This document shows, piece by piece, positions 26,269 through 35,673 of a stretch of 64,000 bases of DNA. The notes below the pieces were generated by a model. The model saw only the letters and a program-made list of their open reading frames with translations, was not told the origin of the DNA and did not search any database. Numbering within the stretch: the first letter of the stretch is position 1; every line of letters begins with the position of its first letter. The DNA comes from Flagellimonas okinawensis (GTDB lineage: Bacteria; Bacteroidota; Bacteroidia; Flavobacteriales; Flavobacteriaceae), in NCBI RefSeq assembly GCF_029194005.1, contig NZ_JARFVA010000003.1:248001-312000 (forward strand), written 5' to 3'. A program made the translations under genes and the position numbers.

Positions 26269-26709
26269 TCATGGGACGATCTTAACATTATTGGTTATGC
26301 CCCTTACACCGGACAGAAAACGCACAGCACTTTCCGCGGCCTCTTTTTGGTGGTTCCAGGGGAGCTCACCCTCCAATGTGACCCAACCATCCTCAACGTT
26401 TACGGTCAACCCATCATGGGGCACACACGGATTGGACATCAATATTTTCAAGACTTTTCCGCCCATTTGCCCATTGGCATTTTTGAAGGCGTCCCTGAAC
26501 TCCACTTGGATGTTCTTTACCAATGTCTTGACACCAATAACCGCACTGGCCACATTTTCTGCCTCCAATTTTTTTGCGCAGCTATCCACGGTGCCAAAAA
26601 GGGAAACAACGCCGTGGTCGGCAGTAACCCCGATCTGATCGGCATGCAACAGGGGTTGCCGTTTAAGGGCATTTTGAACATCCATCCGCAATGTTGCATT
26701 ACTTTTCAT
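26269..26709 (-). CDS. BON-domain protein (two domains)
   Basis: 146 residues with two BON domains (about 8-75 and 80-145), each carrying GVVSLFGTVD or GWVTLEGELPW. No signal peptide is visible, unlike OsmY. BON domains bind phospholipid or polysaccharide surfaces and are often stress-induced. The N-terminal 146 residues are closely related to the three-domain protein at 36980-37648. It is convergent with the GH100-like gene. Start at the MKSNATLR ATG. Confidence 0.85.
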   Translation of the reverse strand: MKSNATLRMDVQNALKRQPLLHADQIGVTADHGVVSLFGTVDSCAKKLEAENVASAVIGVKTLVKNIQVEFRDAFKNANGQMGGKVLKILMSNPCVPHDGLTVNVEDGWVTLEGELPWNHQKEAAESAVRFLSGVRGITNNVKIVP

Positions 26710-27037
26710 GATCAACCAATTATTTCGTGTAGGAATCACTTTCCACAACCTGATAAAGGTCGAACATTGGATCGGTACCGTCATTGTACATCAACGGAAA
26801 GCAATTACATAAATCACACATGGATTTTCTTATGGGATCCCGTGTTCCGTATTAAGGTCAAAAACGGAACCCAAAAAAAGGAACTACCCAATCCCCCATT
26901 TTTCAAGCATGGCACAAATCTGTGATTTATGCAACTATACTCCTTTTTTATTCAACTTTTTTTTATTGATTTTCAATATCTTATCCTTGTTTTTCGATGT
27001 GGTTTCGGAAAAGCGGATTTCACTAAACCCAAAGAAA
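26710..27037. other. Divergent intergenic region
   Basis: A+T-rich stretch between the BON gene and the GT4 fusion unit; presumably both promoters. No other feature seen. Confidence 0.3.
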
Positions 27038-27169
27038 ATGTCAAAAGGAAACAAGACCCCTGCAAAATCAAACAAACCAAAACTCGCACTGAACCTAAAG
27101 AAAATAAGTGCACACAGGGATACCAAAACAAGCATTGTAAATAGAAACTATAAGGGGCGCATCCTATAG
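27038..27169 (+). CDS. Short Lys-rich protein
   Basis: 43 residues (MSKGNKTPAKSNKPK..., ending NRNYKGRIL), strongly basic. The frame is open further upstream without plausible protein sequence, so the internal ATG at 27038 was taken. It stands 38 bp before the GT4 fusion gene. Low complexity limits confidence; a similar leading peptide precedes the cupin operon at 19852. Confidence 0.4.
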   Translation: MSKGNKTPAKSNKPKLALNLKKISAHRDTKTSIVNRNYKGRIL

Positions 27170-27207
27170 AGGGGTTGCCCCCTTGCTCCAACAAAATCCC
27201 ATCCAAG

Positions 27208-29478
27208 ATGAAGCTAGCCTATATCGGCACCTATCCACCACGTGAATGTGGTATTGGCACGTTTACCCAAAACCTTGCCCACTCCATGTTGAAAAACGGC
27301 AAGGGGGTCAAAGAAATTATGGTTTTCGCCATGAACGACCATAACCAGGACTATCACTATCCGCCCGAAGTAAAACTGAGCATCAACCAAGAACAACAGA
27401 CCGATTATCTGGAAGCCGTCAACTACATTAATCTCAGTGGGGCGGATGCGTGCATATTTGAACATGAATTTGGCATATATGGAGGTCTGGGCGGAGTCTA
27501 CATCCTGCCCCTCCTACACCGCCTGAACATCCCGTTGATCACAACCTTGCATACCATTCTGGAAACACCATCCTATAATGAAAGGGCCATCTTAAAGGAA
27601 ATTTGCAAAATGTCCGATAAAATTGTGGTAATGAGCCGTAAGGCCATCCACTTTCTTGTAGAGCTATATGATGTGCCCGAAGAAAAAATAGTACTTATAG
27701 AACATGGTGTCCCGGACATCCATTATGATAAGGAGGAGTCGAGAACGGAATTTAAACTGAATGAAAAGAAGTTGCTCCTGACCTTTGGCTTCATCGGTCG
27801 CAATAAGGGCATTGAAACCGTGATCAAGGCCTTACCACAAATCATTGAAAAGCATCCTGAAGTGTTGTACATCGTCTTGGGAAAAACGCATCCCAATGTG
27901 TTGCGACATTCGGGGGAAGAATATCGAAATTATCTCCAGGTCCTTATAAAGTCACTGAAACTCAATGAGCATGTATTGTTGCTCAATGAGTTTATAGATG
28001 AAAATGAGCTCTTTAAATATCTTTCTGCCTGTGATATTTACATCACCCCCTACCTTAGTGAGGCACAGATCACCAGTGGCACACTTTCCTATGCCATGGG
28101 CGCGGGTTGTGCCGTAGTCTCCACCCCCTATTGGCATGCCGCGGAATTGCTTGTGGAAAACAAAGGGCGCCTTTTTGATTTCAACGACTCTGATGGCCTG
28201 TCCGAAGTTTTAAACGAATTACTGGAAAATCCAGAAAACCTGCACGAGATCCAAGAAAATGCAACGGAATATGGGCAAGACATCACCTGGCCCAAAATCG
28301 GACAAAAATATACCGATCTTATAACACAGGTACTATCGAGACCCAAGGAGCCCTTGCCAAAGAAAGAAAACGTCATAGATCCTTTGCTGTTGCCCCCATT
28401 TTCCCTGGTCCATATCAAAAGATTGACCGATGACACCGGTATTATCCAACATGCAAAATTCGGGATTCCGAACTTAAAGGAAGGCTATTGTCTGGATGAT
28501 AATGCCCGGGCGCTTTTAATGGTCTGTATGACCTATAAACAGAAAAAAGATCCACTTGCCCTGGAATTCATGCCCGTATATTTGAGCTATATCCATTACA
28601 TGCAGAACAAGGACGGCACCTTTCGGAATTTTCTGAGCTTCAACCGTAATTTTTTGGATGAAAAAGGTTCTGAGGATTCCTTTGGCCGAACCATTTGGGC
28701 CCTGGGATATCTTTTGGCAAATGCGCCCAACGATGCCTATTATCAAACGGGCAAATTGGTCTTTTTCGATGCCGTTCCCTATTTTGACAGTATCAAATCC
28801 ATAAGGGGGATCGCCAATACCATGATCGGGATCAGTCATTATCTCAGGACGAATGCTTCCGATGATGCCATGAAAGGGACCTTGCATAAGTTGGCCAATA
28901 TACTGGTTTCCCATTATGATCAAAACCATACAGAAGATTGGAAGTGGTTTGAGTCACTTCTGGCGTATGATAATGGTATTTTACCCTTGGCACTCCTACA
29001 CGCGGCGGAAGTTCTGGAGGACGGGGATATTTCCAAAGTTGCCTTTGACACCATGGATTTTCTTACCGAACATACCATGAAGGATGATTATTTGTCCATT
29101 ATCGGGAACAAGGATTGGTATGTAAGGGAGAAGGAACGTTCCATGTTCGCACAACAGCCCATTGATGCCGAGGCCATGGTGCTGATGTACCATCAGGCTT
29201 ATGTATTGACGGGTGATCGGGATTTTCTGAAAAAATTGTTCACCTCGTTCATGTGGTTTTTGGGCGAAAACGATATGCGTATGAGTCTGTATGATTTTGA
29301 GACCAAAGGGTGCTGTGATGGTTTTGAAAATTATGGGGTGAACCGAAATCAAGGGGCCGAAAGTTCGTTGGCCTATCTTATCTCACATTTAACCGTACTG
29401 CAGGCCTATGAAGAGTCTTTTCAATCTAAGGAAAATAAGGGTTCAAATACTAAAAAACTGGTGACAAATACATTGTAA
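27208..29478 (+). CDS. GT4 glycosyltransferase fused to a helical (alpha/alpha barrel-like) domain
   Basis: 756 residues. The N-terminal 390 residues are a GT4 enzyme (IGTYPPRECGIGTFTQNL; GFIGRNKGIETVIKALP; ITPYLSEAQITSGTLSYAMG). The C-terminal 360 residues are all-helical with repeats typical of six-hairpin carbohydrate-active domains (EGYCLDDNARALLMV, GCCDGFENYGVNRNQGAESS). The fusion suggests that sugar transfer and sensing or trimming of the product are coupled. It belongs to the PIG-L/GT4/GH100-like/GH130 neighbourhood and is likely involved in making an intracellular or capsule-type mannoside or glucoside. Confidence 0.88.
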   Translation: MKLAYIGTYPPRECGIGTFTQNLAHSMLKNGKGVKEIMVFAMNDHNQDYHYPPEVKLSINQEQQTDYLEAVNYINLSGADACIFEHEFGIYGGLGGVYILPLLHRLNIPLITTLHTILETPSYNERAILKEICKMSDKIVVMSRKAIHFLVELYDVPEEKIVLIEHGVPDIHYDKEESRTEFKLNEKKLLLTFGFIGRNKGIETVIKALPQIIEKHPEVLYIVLGKTHPNVLRHSGEEYRNYLQVLIKSLKLNEHVLLLNEFIDENELFKYLSACDIYITPYLSEAQITSGTLSYAMGAGCAVVSTPYWHAAELLVENKGRLFDFNDSDGLSEVLNELLENPENLHEIQENATEYGQDITWPKIGQKYTDLITQVLSRPKEPLPKKENVIDPLLLPPFSLVHIKRLTDDTGIIQHAKFGIPNLKEGYCLDDNARALLMVCMTYKQKKDPLALEFMPVYLSYIHYMQNKDGTFRNFLSFNRNFLDEKGSEDSFGRTIWALGYLLANAPNDAYYQTGKLVFFDAVPYFDSIKSIRGIANTMIGISHYLRTNASDDAMKGTLHKLANILVSHYDQNHTEDWKWFESLLAYDNGILPLALLHAAEVLEDGDISKVAFDTMDFLTEHTMKDDYLSIIGNKDWYVREKERSMFAQQPIDAEAMVLMYHQAYVLTGDRDFLKKLFTSFMWFLGENDMRMSLYDFETKGCCDGFENYGVNRNQGAESSLAYLISHLTVLQAYEESFQSKENKGSNTKKLVTNTL

Positions 29479-29631
29479 CATATAAAAAAAGGGGTTTTCG
29501 GTCTTGGCTTGGGACCTACACGCACAGCATATGTCCCTAATATGAGGTAGTCTTGGTTCCACCAAAGTTTTGGCAAAAGCCCATTGGAAACTCATCCGTT
29601 TTACCTGTGGTGATGCCATCAATACTGAAGT
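29479..29631. other. Short intergenic region
   Basis: An A-run followed by GGGG at 29486 onward and a GGTCTTGGCTTGGGACC-like inverted repeat near 29500; may serve as terminator of the GT4 fusion gene. Not strong enough for a separate call. Confidence 0.25.
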
Positions 29632-29660
29632 ATAAAAAAAGGGCTTTCGCCCCCTTTTTT
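29632..29660 (-). terminator. Intrinsic terminator of peptide gene B (bidirectional)
   Basis: On the minus strand an A-run, GGGGGC-GAAA-GCCC and at least six T, starting 9 bases after the peptide stop. The GGGC/GCCC core with a 4-base loop is the same as in the terminator of peptide gene A. Confidence 0.8.
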
Positions 29661-29668
29661 AATTGTTA

Positions 29669-29791
29669 TCAAGAAAACCGTATTAGTTTCAACAAAGTAT
29701 GTCTTCGTTGGTTCCTCCAGCTCGCGTGGCGGCTCAATATTTTCTCAAAACTAGTTTTAACATCGTTTCGCAATCTTTTTTCATGTTTCAT
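29669..29791 (-). CDS. 40-residue basic peptide, copy B (novel small family)
   Basis: Reads MKHEKRLRNDVKTSFEKI, then LSRHASWRNQRRHT...RFS. Same length as copy A (16194-16316) and gap-free alignable; 13 of the last 21 residues are identical, with synonymous codon differences at shared Ser, Arg and His positions. A conserved leader box precedes it (29811-29822) and an intrinsic terminator follows. It lies alone between the GT4 fusion and GH130 genes, pointing towards the former. Function unknown. Confidence 0.65.
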   Translation of the reverse strand: MKHEKRLRNDVKTSFEKILSRHASWRNQRRHTLLKLIRFS

Positions 29792-29810
29792 TTATTTCTA
29801 TTTACTTCTT

Positions 29811-29822
29811 GTGATGGGGCAA
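29811..29822 (-). promoter_or_regulatory. Conserved leader element of 40-aa peptide gene, copy B
   Basis: On the minus strand TTGCCCCATCAC, 19 bases before the ATG, matching the element at 16158-16170 except for one extra C there. An AGTAAATAGA-like stretch follows in both copies. Confidence 0.55.
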
Positions 29823-29824
29823 TA

Positions 29825-30229
29825 ATACCTTTATCTACACTCAATATGACATTAATAAATCAGAAGTGACCCATCTTTGGCAAGAGTTTAACGTATTGTA
29901 AATGAAATAATTACGAATAAATGCTTTTTTGCCAGCAAGGAGTCTAGAGATGTCTCTTCTAAGGATACTATCTTCTTAAATACAATACACCGTACTTCTC
30001 TCAACCTGCGCTTAAAAGAGCTCTTGGAGGCTTAAAAGTCCATCATGATTTTAAATAAGCTTTCGCGTGGTGGTCAAGGATATTGTCAAAAATTAAATCG
30101 ATTACCTATATAATTAAAAGAATCATTATCCTTTATCAAGATTCTTTTCATGCTTTATGAAACTGAAGTTATGATATTTTGTTTATCGGTGTTTTTGAAA
30201 AATAAAGCAGTAAATTACTTTCTACATTT
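29825..30229. other. Intergenic, nothing recognised
   Basis: A+T-rich DNA between peptide gene B and the 3' end of the GH130 gene. No ORF or repeat supported. Confidence 0.3.
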
Positions 30230-31705
30230 TTAATTGAGGGAAGCCTTACTTTTTAACGCTTTAAATAATGCAGCCATTTCCACTACGGCATAGGTAGCGG
30301 AATAATCCGATACGGCATAGGGCAGAATCAAACTGTCATTATGGATGATAGATCCGCAAGAATAGACCACGTTGGGTACATAACCTTCCCGTTCTTCCTC
30401 CAAGGGCATTAACAAAGGTTCTTCCAAACGGCCCATCTCTTTTGACGGGTCCTCAAGATCAAACAAAGAAACGGAGATACAATACCTTCTCATGGGCCCC
30501 ACACCATGTGTGATGACCAACCATCCGTGTTCGGTCCACAAAGGGGACCCGCAATTTCCTATTTGTGTAAATTCCCATGGAAACCTTGGTTTTTGAAGGA
30601 GGATGGGGTCGTTCCATAACGTTGCCCTATCTGAATACATGAGATAGTTGTTCACACCATCGATCCTGGAAAGCATCGCGTATTTCCCCTTGATCTTTTT
30701 GGGGAAAAGTGCCAGGTTCTTGCCTACGGCACCATTTCCGTGCAAAGGCATGATCCTGAATGTATAGAAATCATCCGTAGAAAGAAGTTTTGGCAATATG
30801 GCATGGCCGTTATAGGCGGTATAGGTGGCATATACCTTTTCGGTGCCATCATTTTCAACAAAGCGGACAAAACGGGCATCTTCGATCCCCTTGCTTTCCG
30901 AATCCGAAATAGGGAATATAACGCGTTCGCTCAAATCGGAATCATGCTCAAACGCTATATCGTAATAGGAATCCACCAACCAGGTAATTTCTTCAAGTGC
31001 CAACCTTTTCTCAAGACTAATGGCCGTGTCGGCCATTACTTTCCTTACCGCGTTCTTTAGCGCGTAATACTCGAATCTATCCGGCAGGTCATCCATGATA
31101 CTTTTTGAATACTTAATGGGGATGCGCATCTCCCGCATCTTCTTTACAAATCGTCCTTTATCATAGAGCTTCTTATGGGAGATTTCCGCCATGTCGATAG
31201 AATTACCGACACTCATTAAATGCAGGTCGTTGTTTTTATCGATTATCCCCCTTCTGAAAACTATGGAAGAAATATGTCCTTCCCCTGTTGCCCGAAACGA
31301 AAGGATCACGCGCATTTCACCCTCTTCCAAATAGGACTGGTCAAAATCTTGGATGATGGAGGGATTAAAAAAGGCCGCGGACTCTATGGAGTATTCCATG
31401 GTAAGGTAAGAACCGATGAGCAATTTTCGTTCCATGGAAATAGCGTCAAAATCCATGTTCATTTGCCCAATGATATTCCTGATGCCATCACAATGTTTAT
31501 GGAAAAGTTTGGTGATGTTACGGTGCCTACTTGCAAATTCCCTTAGGGTCTGTTCCAAGGATTCCCGCACTTGACTTTCGCTCATCCCAAAGATCAGGGA
31601 CAGCAAATCCTTGGTCCGCTGTTCCCCGTTCATAAAGGAGCGGGCCACCACCCTACTGGCATCTGGCAGAAATTTTACGTGCTTACGTGTTACGGAAACC
31701 CTCAT
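30230..31705 (-). CDS. Glycoside hydrolase family 130 (mannoside phosphorylase/mannosidase type)
   Basis: 491 residues, five-bladed beta-propeller family. Recognisable stretches are FNPSIIQDFDQSYLEEGEMR, ILSFRATGEGHISSIVFR, and SKGIEDARFVRF. GH130 enzymes phosphorolyse or hydrolyse beta-mannosides. The long N-terminus (about 130 residues before NPS) marks the group often linked to GT4 genes. There is no signal peptide, so the substrate is internal. Together with the GT4, GH100-like and GT4-fusion genes it probably turns over an intracellular or cell-surface mannose-containing glycan. Confidence 0.85.
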   Translation of the reverse strand: MRVSVTRKHVKFLPDASRVVARSFMNGEQRTKDLLSLIFGMSESQVRESLEQTLREFASRHRNITKLFHKHCDGIRNIIGQMNMDFDAISMERKLLIGSYLTMEYSIESAAFFNPSIIQDFDQSYLEEGEMRVILSFRATGEGHISSIVFRRGIIDKNNDLHLMSVGNSIDMAEISHKKLYDKGRFVKKMREMRIPIKYSKSIMDDLPDRFEYYALKNAVRKVMADTAISLEKRLALEEITWLVDSYYDIAFEHDSDLSERVIFPISDSESKGIEDARFVRFVENDGTEKVYATYTAYNGHAILPKLLSTDDFYTFRIMPLHGNGAVGKNLALFPKKIKGKYAMLSRIDGVNNYLMYSDRATLWNDPILLQKPRFPWEFTQIGNCGSPLWTEHGWLVITHGVGPMRRYCISVSLFDLEDPSKEMGRLEEPLLMPLEEEREGYVPNVVYSCGSIIHNDSLILPYAVSDYSATYAVVEMAALFKALKSKASLN

Positions 31706-31788
31706 AAGTATAGAAAAAAATAGTAGGATAGATTATAAAAAAGTAATTGAGCCATTTTAAAAACATCATGTAGCGTATTTGTTCCAGG

Positions 31789-32694
31789 CTATATTTTCTC
31801 AAATACAAGCCTATAATGATCCATTATCTCTTTTTCAAAGCATATTTTGTTGGGGCTGATCTTAAAGACGGCTACTTGATGCCTAAATTCCTTGTCCATG
31901 ATGTATTTGGGAACCAAGGATAGATAGAGCCAATATTTTTTCAGGTTGAACTTCCTGAACTTCTTTCGCCATTGGCTTATCGTCTCAATATAGTCCAGTC
32001 TTCCACTGCTTTGCGAGATCAATTTAAAATTCGGTTCTGCATTCCGTATCACCATTTCAGGTCCATAGGGCAACCATGAGCCCGGAAACTCCTTGACCAT
32101 CAGCGCCATGACATGGGCCGCGGAGCCCTTTTTGGCCTTGACATCCAGTTCTTCATAATCGATCATATTTTTACTGAACGTCATGGTCTGCATATAGAAC
32201 CTCCCACCTTTTGGCAACAAATTGGCAACGGTCTTAAAAAAGTCACTGTACACTTTCTCTTGTTTTCCTTCTTTCCATTCCTCAACGGAACAGAAATGTT
32301 CCAATCCCCCAATGCAGCTAATGGCATCAAACATTCCAAAATCTTCCGGTACGATGTAGCGACAATCCTTCACAAGGACCTTCATTCCATGCTTCTGACA
32401 GGCTTCCGCCTGTCCCTCGGACAAGGTCAAGCCTGTGCAAATGCCTCCCCTATCTTGGGAAGCATATTTGATAAAGGGGCCCCAGCCGCAGGCCATGTCC
32501 AAGACTTTGCTTCCATATTTAATATATAAGCTATCCGCTATAAACCGGTGTTTTTCCATTTGTGCCTCTTCCAAGGACATTGAAAAATCACCATCATACT
32601 TGGCTCCGCTGTAATCGGCGGTTTCCCCCATGCTCAAACGGAATATCCTATCTATGGTGGTGTACGTAAAATCCAAATCCTTTTTATCGGCCAT
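31789..32694 (-). CDS. CMAS-like SAM-dependent methyltransferase
   Basis: 301 residues. The SAM-binding motif VLDMACGWGPF (about 69-79) and later layout (GLEHFCSVEEW, LPKGGRFYMQTMTFSKN) fit the cyclopropane-fatty-acid/mycolic-acid methyltransferase group. It would methylate or cyclopropanate an acyl chain or small molecule. It lies 83 bp upstream of the GH130 gene on the same strand, with a desaturase gene divergent on the other side, so membrane lipid modification is possible. Confidence 0.8.
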   Translation of the reverse strand: MADKKDLDFTYTTIDRIFRLSMGETADYSGAKYDGDFSMSLEEAQMEKHRFIADSLYIKYGSKVLDMACGWGPFIKYASQDRGGICTGLTLSEGQAEACQKHGMKVLVKDCRYIVPEDFGMFDAISCIGGLEHFCSVEEWKEGKQEKVYSDFFKTVANLLPKGGRFYMQTMTFSKNMIDYEELDVKAKKGSAAHVMALMVKEFPGSWLPYGPEMVIRNAEPNFKLISQSSGRLDYIETISQWRKKFRKFNLKKYWLYLSLVPKYIMDKEFRHQVAVFKISPNKICFEKEIMDHYRLVFEKI

Positions 32695-33360
32695 TTCTTT
32701 AATTTAAGGTTTAAGTACTCAATTCTTTTGAAGGCATCCTTGAGGTGCCATTTCTTATCAATTGCGGTTTTATTTCTTTTCCGCATGTTGGTTTCATTTA
32801 AAAACACTGAAGTTTAAAAAGGATACGGTAGTTTCCCAATTGAATCGTGAAGTGTTCGTAAGCAAGTACTGATCCCTTACCTGTTTTTGGACGTAAAGTA
32901 CCTGTGTAGGATGCTATGCATGATTTTCTAAAGGTAGTCATTTAACTGTTCCCATGGACAAGGGAACTACTATTCTTTACAATATGTAATTCATTTAATC
33001 ACAGCAATTTAACATACTTTTTAAATGACAGGTTATAATTAAGCCTACCTTTAGTATCAATCGTCCCGTGCTGCGGGCAATCCATTACCGAATTTCATTT
33101 TGGTCTTAGTTTGGTCCTGCCCCCACGGAAAAAACAATGCAATAGTGCAATAAACGGTTTAAGCCAAGTTTTTAAGGAATAGCGACCAGGTTATCTGATG
33201 TTATTCTTGATGTAAGTATTCGTCTTCATTATAGATATCCTATTTAATTTCCTCACAGTTCCACAAGTTTCAAACAACAACCAAACCTTTGGTTTGCAAT
33301 AGGGACTCATGATAAAAACGCTTCCATTGCAATGGAAAACGGACAAAGGCTTTAAAAAAG
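32695..33360. other. Intergenic, nothing recognised
   Basis: About 650 bp of A+T-rich DNA between divergent methyltransferase and desaturase genes. No ORF with family similarity. The upstream limit of desaturase coding similarity is near 33361. Confidence 0.35.
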
Positions 33361-34461
33361 AACAGTATCAAAAATCCAAAATTTGCGAAAAGAGGAGGAT
33401 CCGACTTTTCAAGAGCATTAAAAACAAGGGTCAACCAGTATTTTGATTCCAAGGGAATCAGTAAATATGCCAATAAGGGCATGATAGTCAAATCAGTCTT
33501 AATGTTATCGCTATTTGTGGTTCCCTTGTTACTCATCAATTTGGGAATGGTCACAAGTCCCTGGCTTCTTTTTCTGCTCTATTTTATAGGAGGACTTGGA
33601 ATGGCGGGAATAGGAATGGGGATCATGCACGACGCCATCCATGGATCGTATTCACGAAATAAGACCGTTAACCGATATATGGGATACACCATGAACCTGG
33701 TGGGTGCCAGCTCGGCGGTATGGAGGATACAGCACAATGTTTTGCACCACACCTATCCCAATATTACCGGATCGGACGATGATATCAATGCACCCTTTTT
33801 TCTGCGCTTTTCCCCAAATGCAAAGAGGTATGCATTGCACAGGTTCCAATTTATATACGCCTGGTTCTTTTATAGTATATCGACGATTTCCTGGGTCACC
33901 ACCAAGGATTTTGTCCGCATGAACCGCTATAGGAAAATGGGATTTTTGAGCAAACGCAATGAGTTCCAAAGGGAAATCTCCATACTGATTTTGTGGAAGC
34001 TTGTCTACTATACCTTCGCGCTCGTCCTACCATTGATCGTGGTCCCCCTAGCTCCCTGGATCATCATACTGGCTTTTATAAGTATGCACCTGGTGACCGG
34101 ATTTTTGATCAGTACCATATTTCAGGTTGCGCACATCATGCCCAGTTTGGAGTTTCCCATGCCTGATGAAAACAATACGGTCGCAGGCGATTGGGCCATG
34201 CACCAAATGGCCACAACTACTAATTTTGCGCCAAGGGGTGCCCTCTTCTCATGGTTGATAGGAGGGTTGAACTACCAAGTGGAACACCATCTACTGCCCA
34301 ACATCTGCCATGTACACTATAAAAATCTATCCCGTATCGTGGCAGAGACCGCCAAAGAATTCGGCATGCCCTACCATTCACAAAAAACCTTTGGCAGTGC
34401 TATTTGGAACCATATTAAGATGTTGCGCTCCTTGGGAAAAACTGTTCCCGTAAGCACTTAA
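33361..34461 (+). CDS. Fatty acid desaturase with damaged 5' end (annotatable start 33481)
   Basis: Membrane di-iron acyl desaturase. From the ATG at 33481 it is 326 residues, with His boxes HDAIHGSY, HNVLHHTY and QVEHHLLP and four membrane segments. The 40 codons before 33481 in the same frame align with the paralogue at 53702 (PKFAKRGGSDFSRALKTRVN against PRFSKNSNSDFSKTLRNRVS), yet back to the in-frame stop at 33313 there is no ATG, GTG or TTG. The original start appears lost by mutation or an upstream frameshift; translation may begin at 33481. All catalytic His are kept. Confidence 0.85.
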   Translation, partial: NSIKNPKFAKRGGSDFSRALKTRVNQYFDSKGISKYANKGMIVKSVLMLSLFVVPLLLINLGMVTSPWLLFLLYFIGGLGMAGIGMGIMHDAIHGSYSRNKTVNRYMGYTMNLVGASSAVWRIQHNVLHHTYPNITGSDDDINAPFFLRFSPNAKRYALHRFQFIYAWFFYSISTISWVTTKDFVRMNRYRKMGFLSKRNEFQREISILILWKLVYYTFALVLPLIVVPLAPWIIILAFISMHLVTGFLISTIFQVAHIMPSLEFPMPDENNTVAGDWAMHQMATTTNFAPRGALFSWLIGGLNYQVEHHLLPNICHVHYKNLSRIVAETAKEFGMPYHSQKTFGSAIWNHIKMLRSLGKTVPVST

Positions 34462-34893
34462 CGGACACGTATTCCCTATTTTGGTGTACCCTGACAGCAT
34501 TCAGGTTGGTTGAATTACAGTAGATTTCCATTCCATGCTGAAATGCACACAAAATGGTAAAAAAACAACAACCCTCCTAGACTCCAATCCGTCCCGTTGC
34601 AAGGCCATCAGGTATAAGCCCGGGTTGTATGGGTTTTTCGATGGGCTTGGATGGGTTTGGTCCAAGGTTCCAATTTTTTGTGGGAATTGCCAAAGGGCCA
34701 CATTGGTTGTTTCTTCTTTTATCACCCGTTCCAAGAGATTTGTCCTCAATGTACAAGCAATTGGGAAGAATATGGGACCTGCCCCTAGGGAAATGTGTGA
34801 ATCATGCAACTAATACAGCTTACTGCATAACACTTATCAATGGTTATCGGACCATCTTTGTCCCGTGAAATGTTTCACTTAAAAATTTAAATC
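34462..34893. other. Intergenic; overlapping ORFs on both strands not resolved
   Basis: A 92-codon plus-strand ORF (34535-34813) has two CxxC pairs (FCGNC, MCESC) and a 102-codon ORF opposes it. Neither resembles a known family, so no gene is called. Confidence 0.25.
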
Positions 34894-35367
34894 ATGAACT
34901 ACAAGACAAAAAAAATATCAACCCTGATCTTTGGATTGGCTTCCGTTGCCATGGCCGTCATAGTGTTCAATGGCTGCAAATCGCCCGTCAAAGACAAGGA
35001 GACAACAAATACAGGTGAGGCCAAGGAAAATCTAGTGGAAGCAAAGGAAAGTCTAGATGAGGCCAAGAAAGAATATGTCCTTAGATATGAGGCTTTCAAA
35101 CTGGAATCGGACAATAAAATTGCAGAAAACGAAAAGGTCATTGCCGAATTAAAGGCGAAAGCCAAAATGGAAAGCAATGCGGCCAAACAGGATTTTGAAA
35201 AAGAACTTGCCGCATTGGAACAAAAAAACCAATCGTTGAAAGAAAAAATGAGCTACTATAAGGATGAGGGCGATGATGAATGGGAATCATTTAAGGTTGA
35301 ATTTGATCAAGATATGGATAGCTTGGGACGAGCATTAAAAGATCTGACCAAAAATAATACGAACTAA
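34894..35367 (+). CDS. Coiled-coil lipoprotein, stress type
   Basis: 157 residues. Lipoprotein signal ending VIVFNGC (Cys28), then a long Lys/Glu/Ala-rich coiled coil (about 45-130). Resembles envelope stress lipoproteins of the sll1863 type; exact family uncertain. The lmo0937-type membrane protein gene follows after 21 bp, so the two are likely cotranscribed. Confidence 0.7.
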   Translation: MNYKTKKISTLIFGLASVAMAVIVFNGCKSPVKDKETTNTGEAKENLVEAKESLDEAKKEYVLRYEAFKLESDNKIAENEKVIAELKAKAKMESNAAKQDFEKELAALEQKNQSLKEKMSYYKDEGDDEWESFKVEFDQDMDSLGRALKDLTKNNTN

Positions 35368-35388
35368 TCTCTACAAAAAGCTAACATT

Positions 35389-35544
35389 ATGGCAAACTCA
35401 CTTTACACGGTGGCCGTGGTATTGATCATTGCATGGGCCATTGGATTTCTTGGATATCATGCCGGGGGAATCATCCATATCCTATTGGTCATCGCGATCA
35501 TTGCAATCATATTAAGTATGGTTCAGGGACGAAAATCCGGGTAA
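35389..35544 (+). CDS. lmo0937-family small membrane protein (DUF5670)
   Basis: 51 residues (MANSLYTVAVVLIIAWAIGF..., ending QGRKSG) with two hydrophobic segments. Pattern and length fit the lmo0937 family, a small stress-associated membrane protein widespread in Bacteroidota. Below the length of most ORF scans. It lies between the coiled-coil lipoprotein gene and a strong terminator hairpin. Confidence 0.8.
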   Translation: MANSLYTVAVVLIIAWAIGFLGYHAGGIIHILLVIAIIAIILSMVQGRKSG

Positions 35545-35581
35545 CCACAATTTATACATAAGAACGACAAGTACAATCCCC

Positions 35582-35627
35582 AGAGTATCCAAGAACATGC
35601 AGCGATGTTCTTGGATACTCTCTTTTA
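35582..35627 (+). terminator. Terminator with a perfect 17-bp stem
   Basis: AGAGTATCCAAGAACAT (35582-35598) pairs perfectly with 35605-35621 around a GCAGCG loop, followed by a short C/T tract. It should end the lipoprotein/lmo0937 transcript; the antiporter gene begins 47 bp further on. Confidence 0.75.
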
Positions 35628-35673
35628 TGCCCCATTATTCTTTAACGGGAGCTCTTTACCCCCTGATTCAATT

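Noticed and set aside
34535..34813. 92-codon ORF with two CxxC pairs
   Set aside because: Opposed by an equally long frame and without family likeness; the Cys pairs may be chance.
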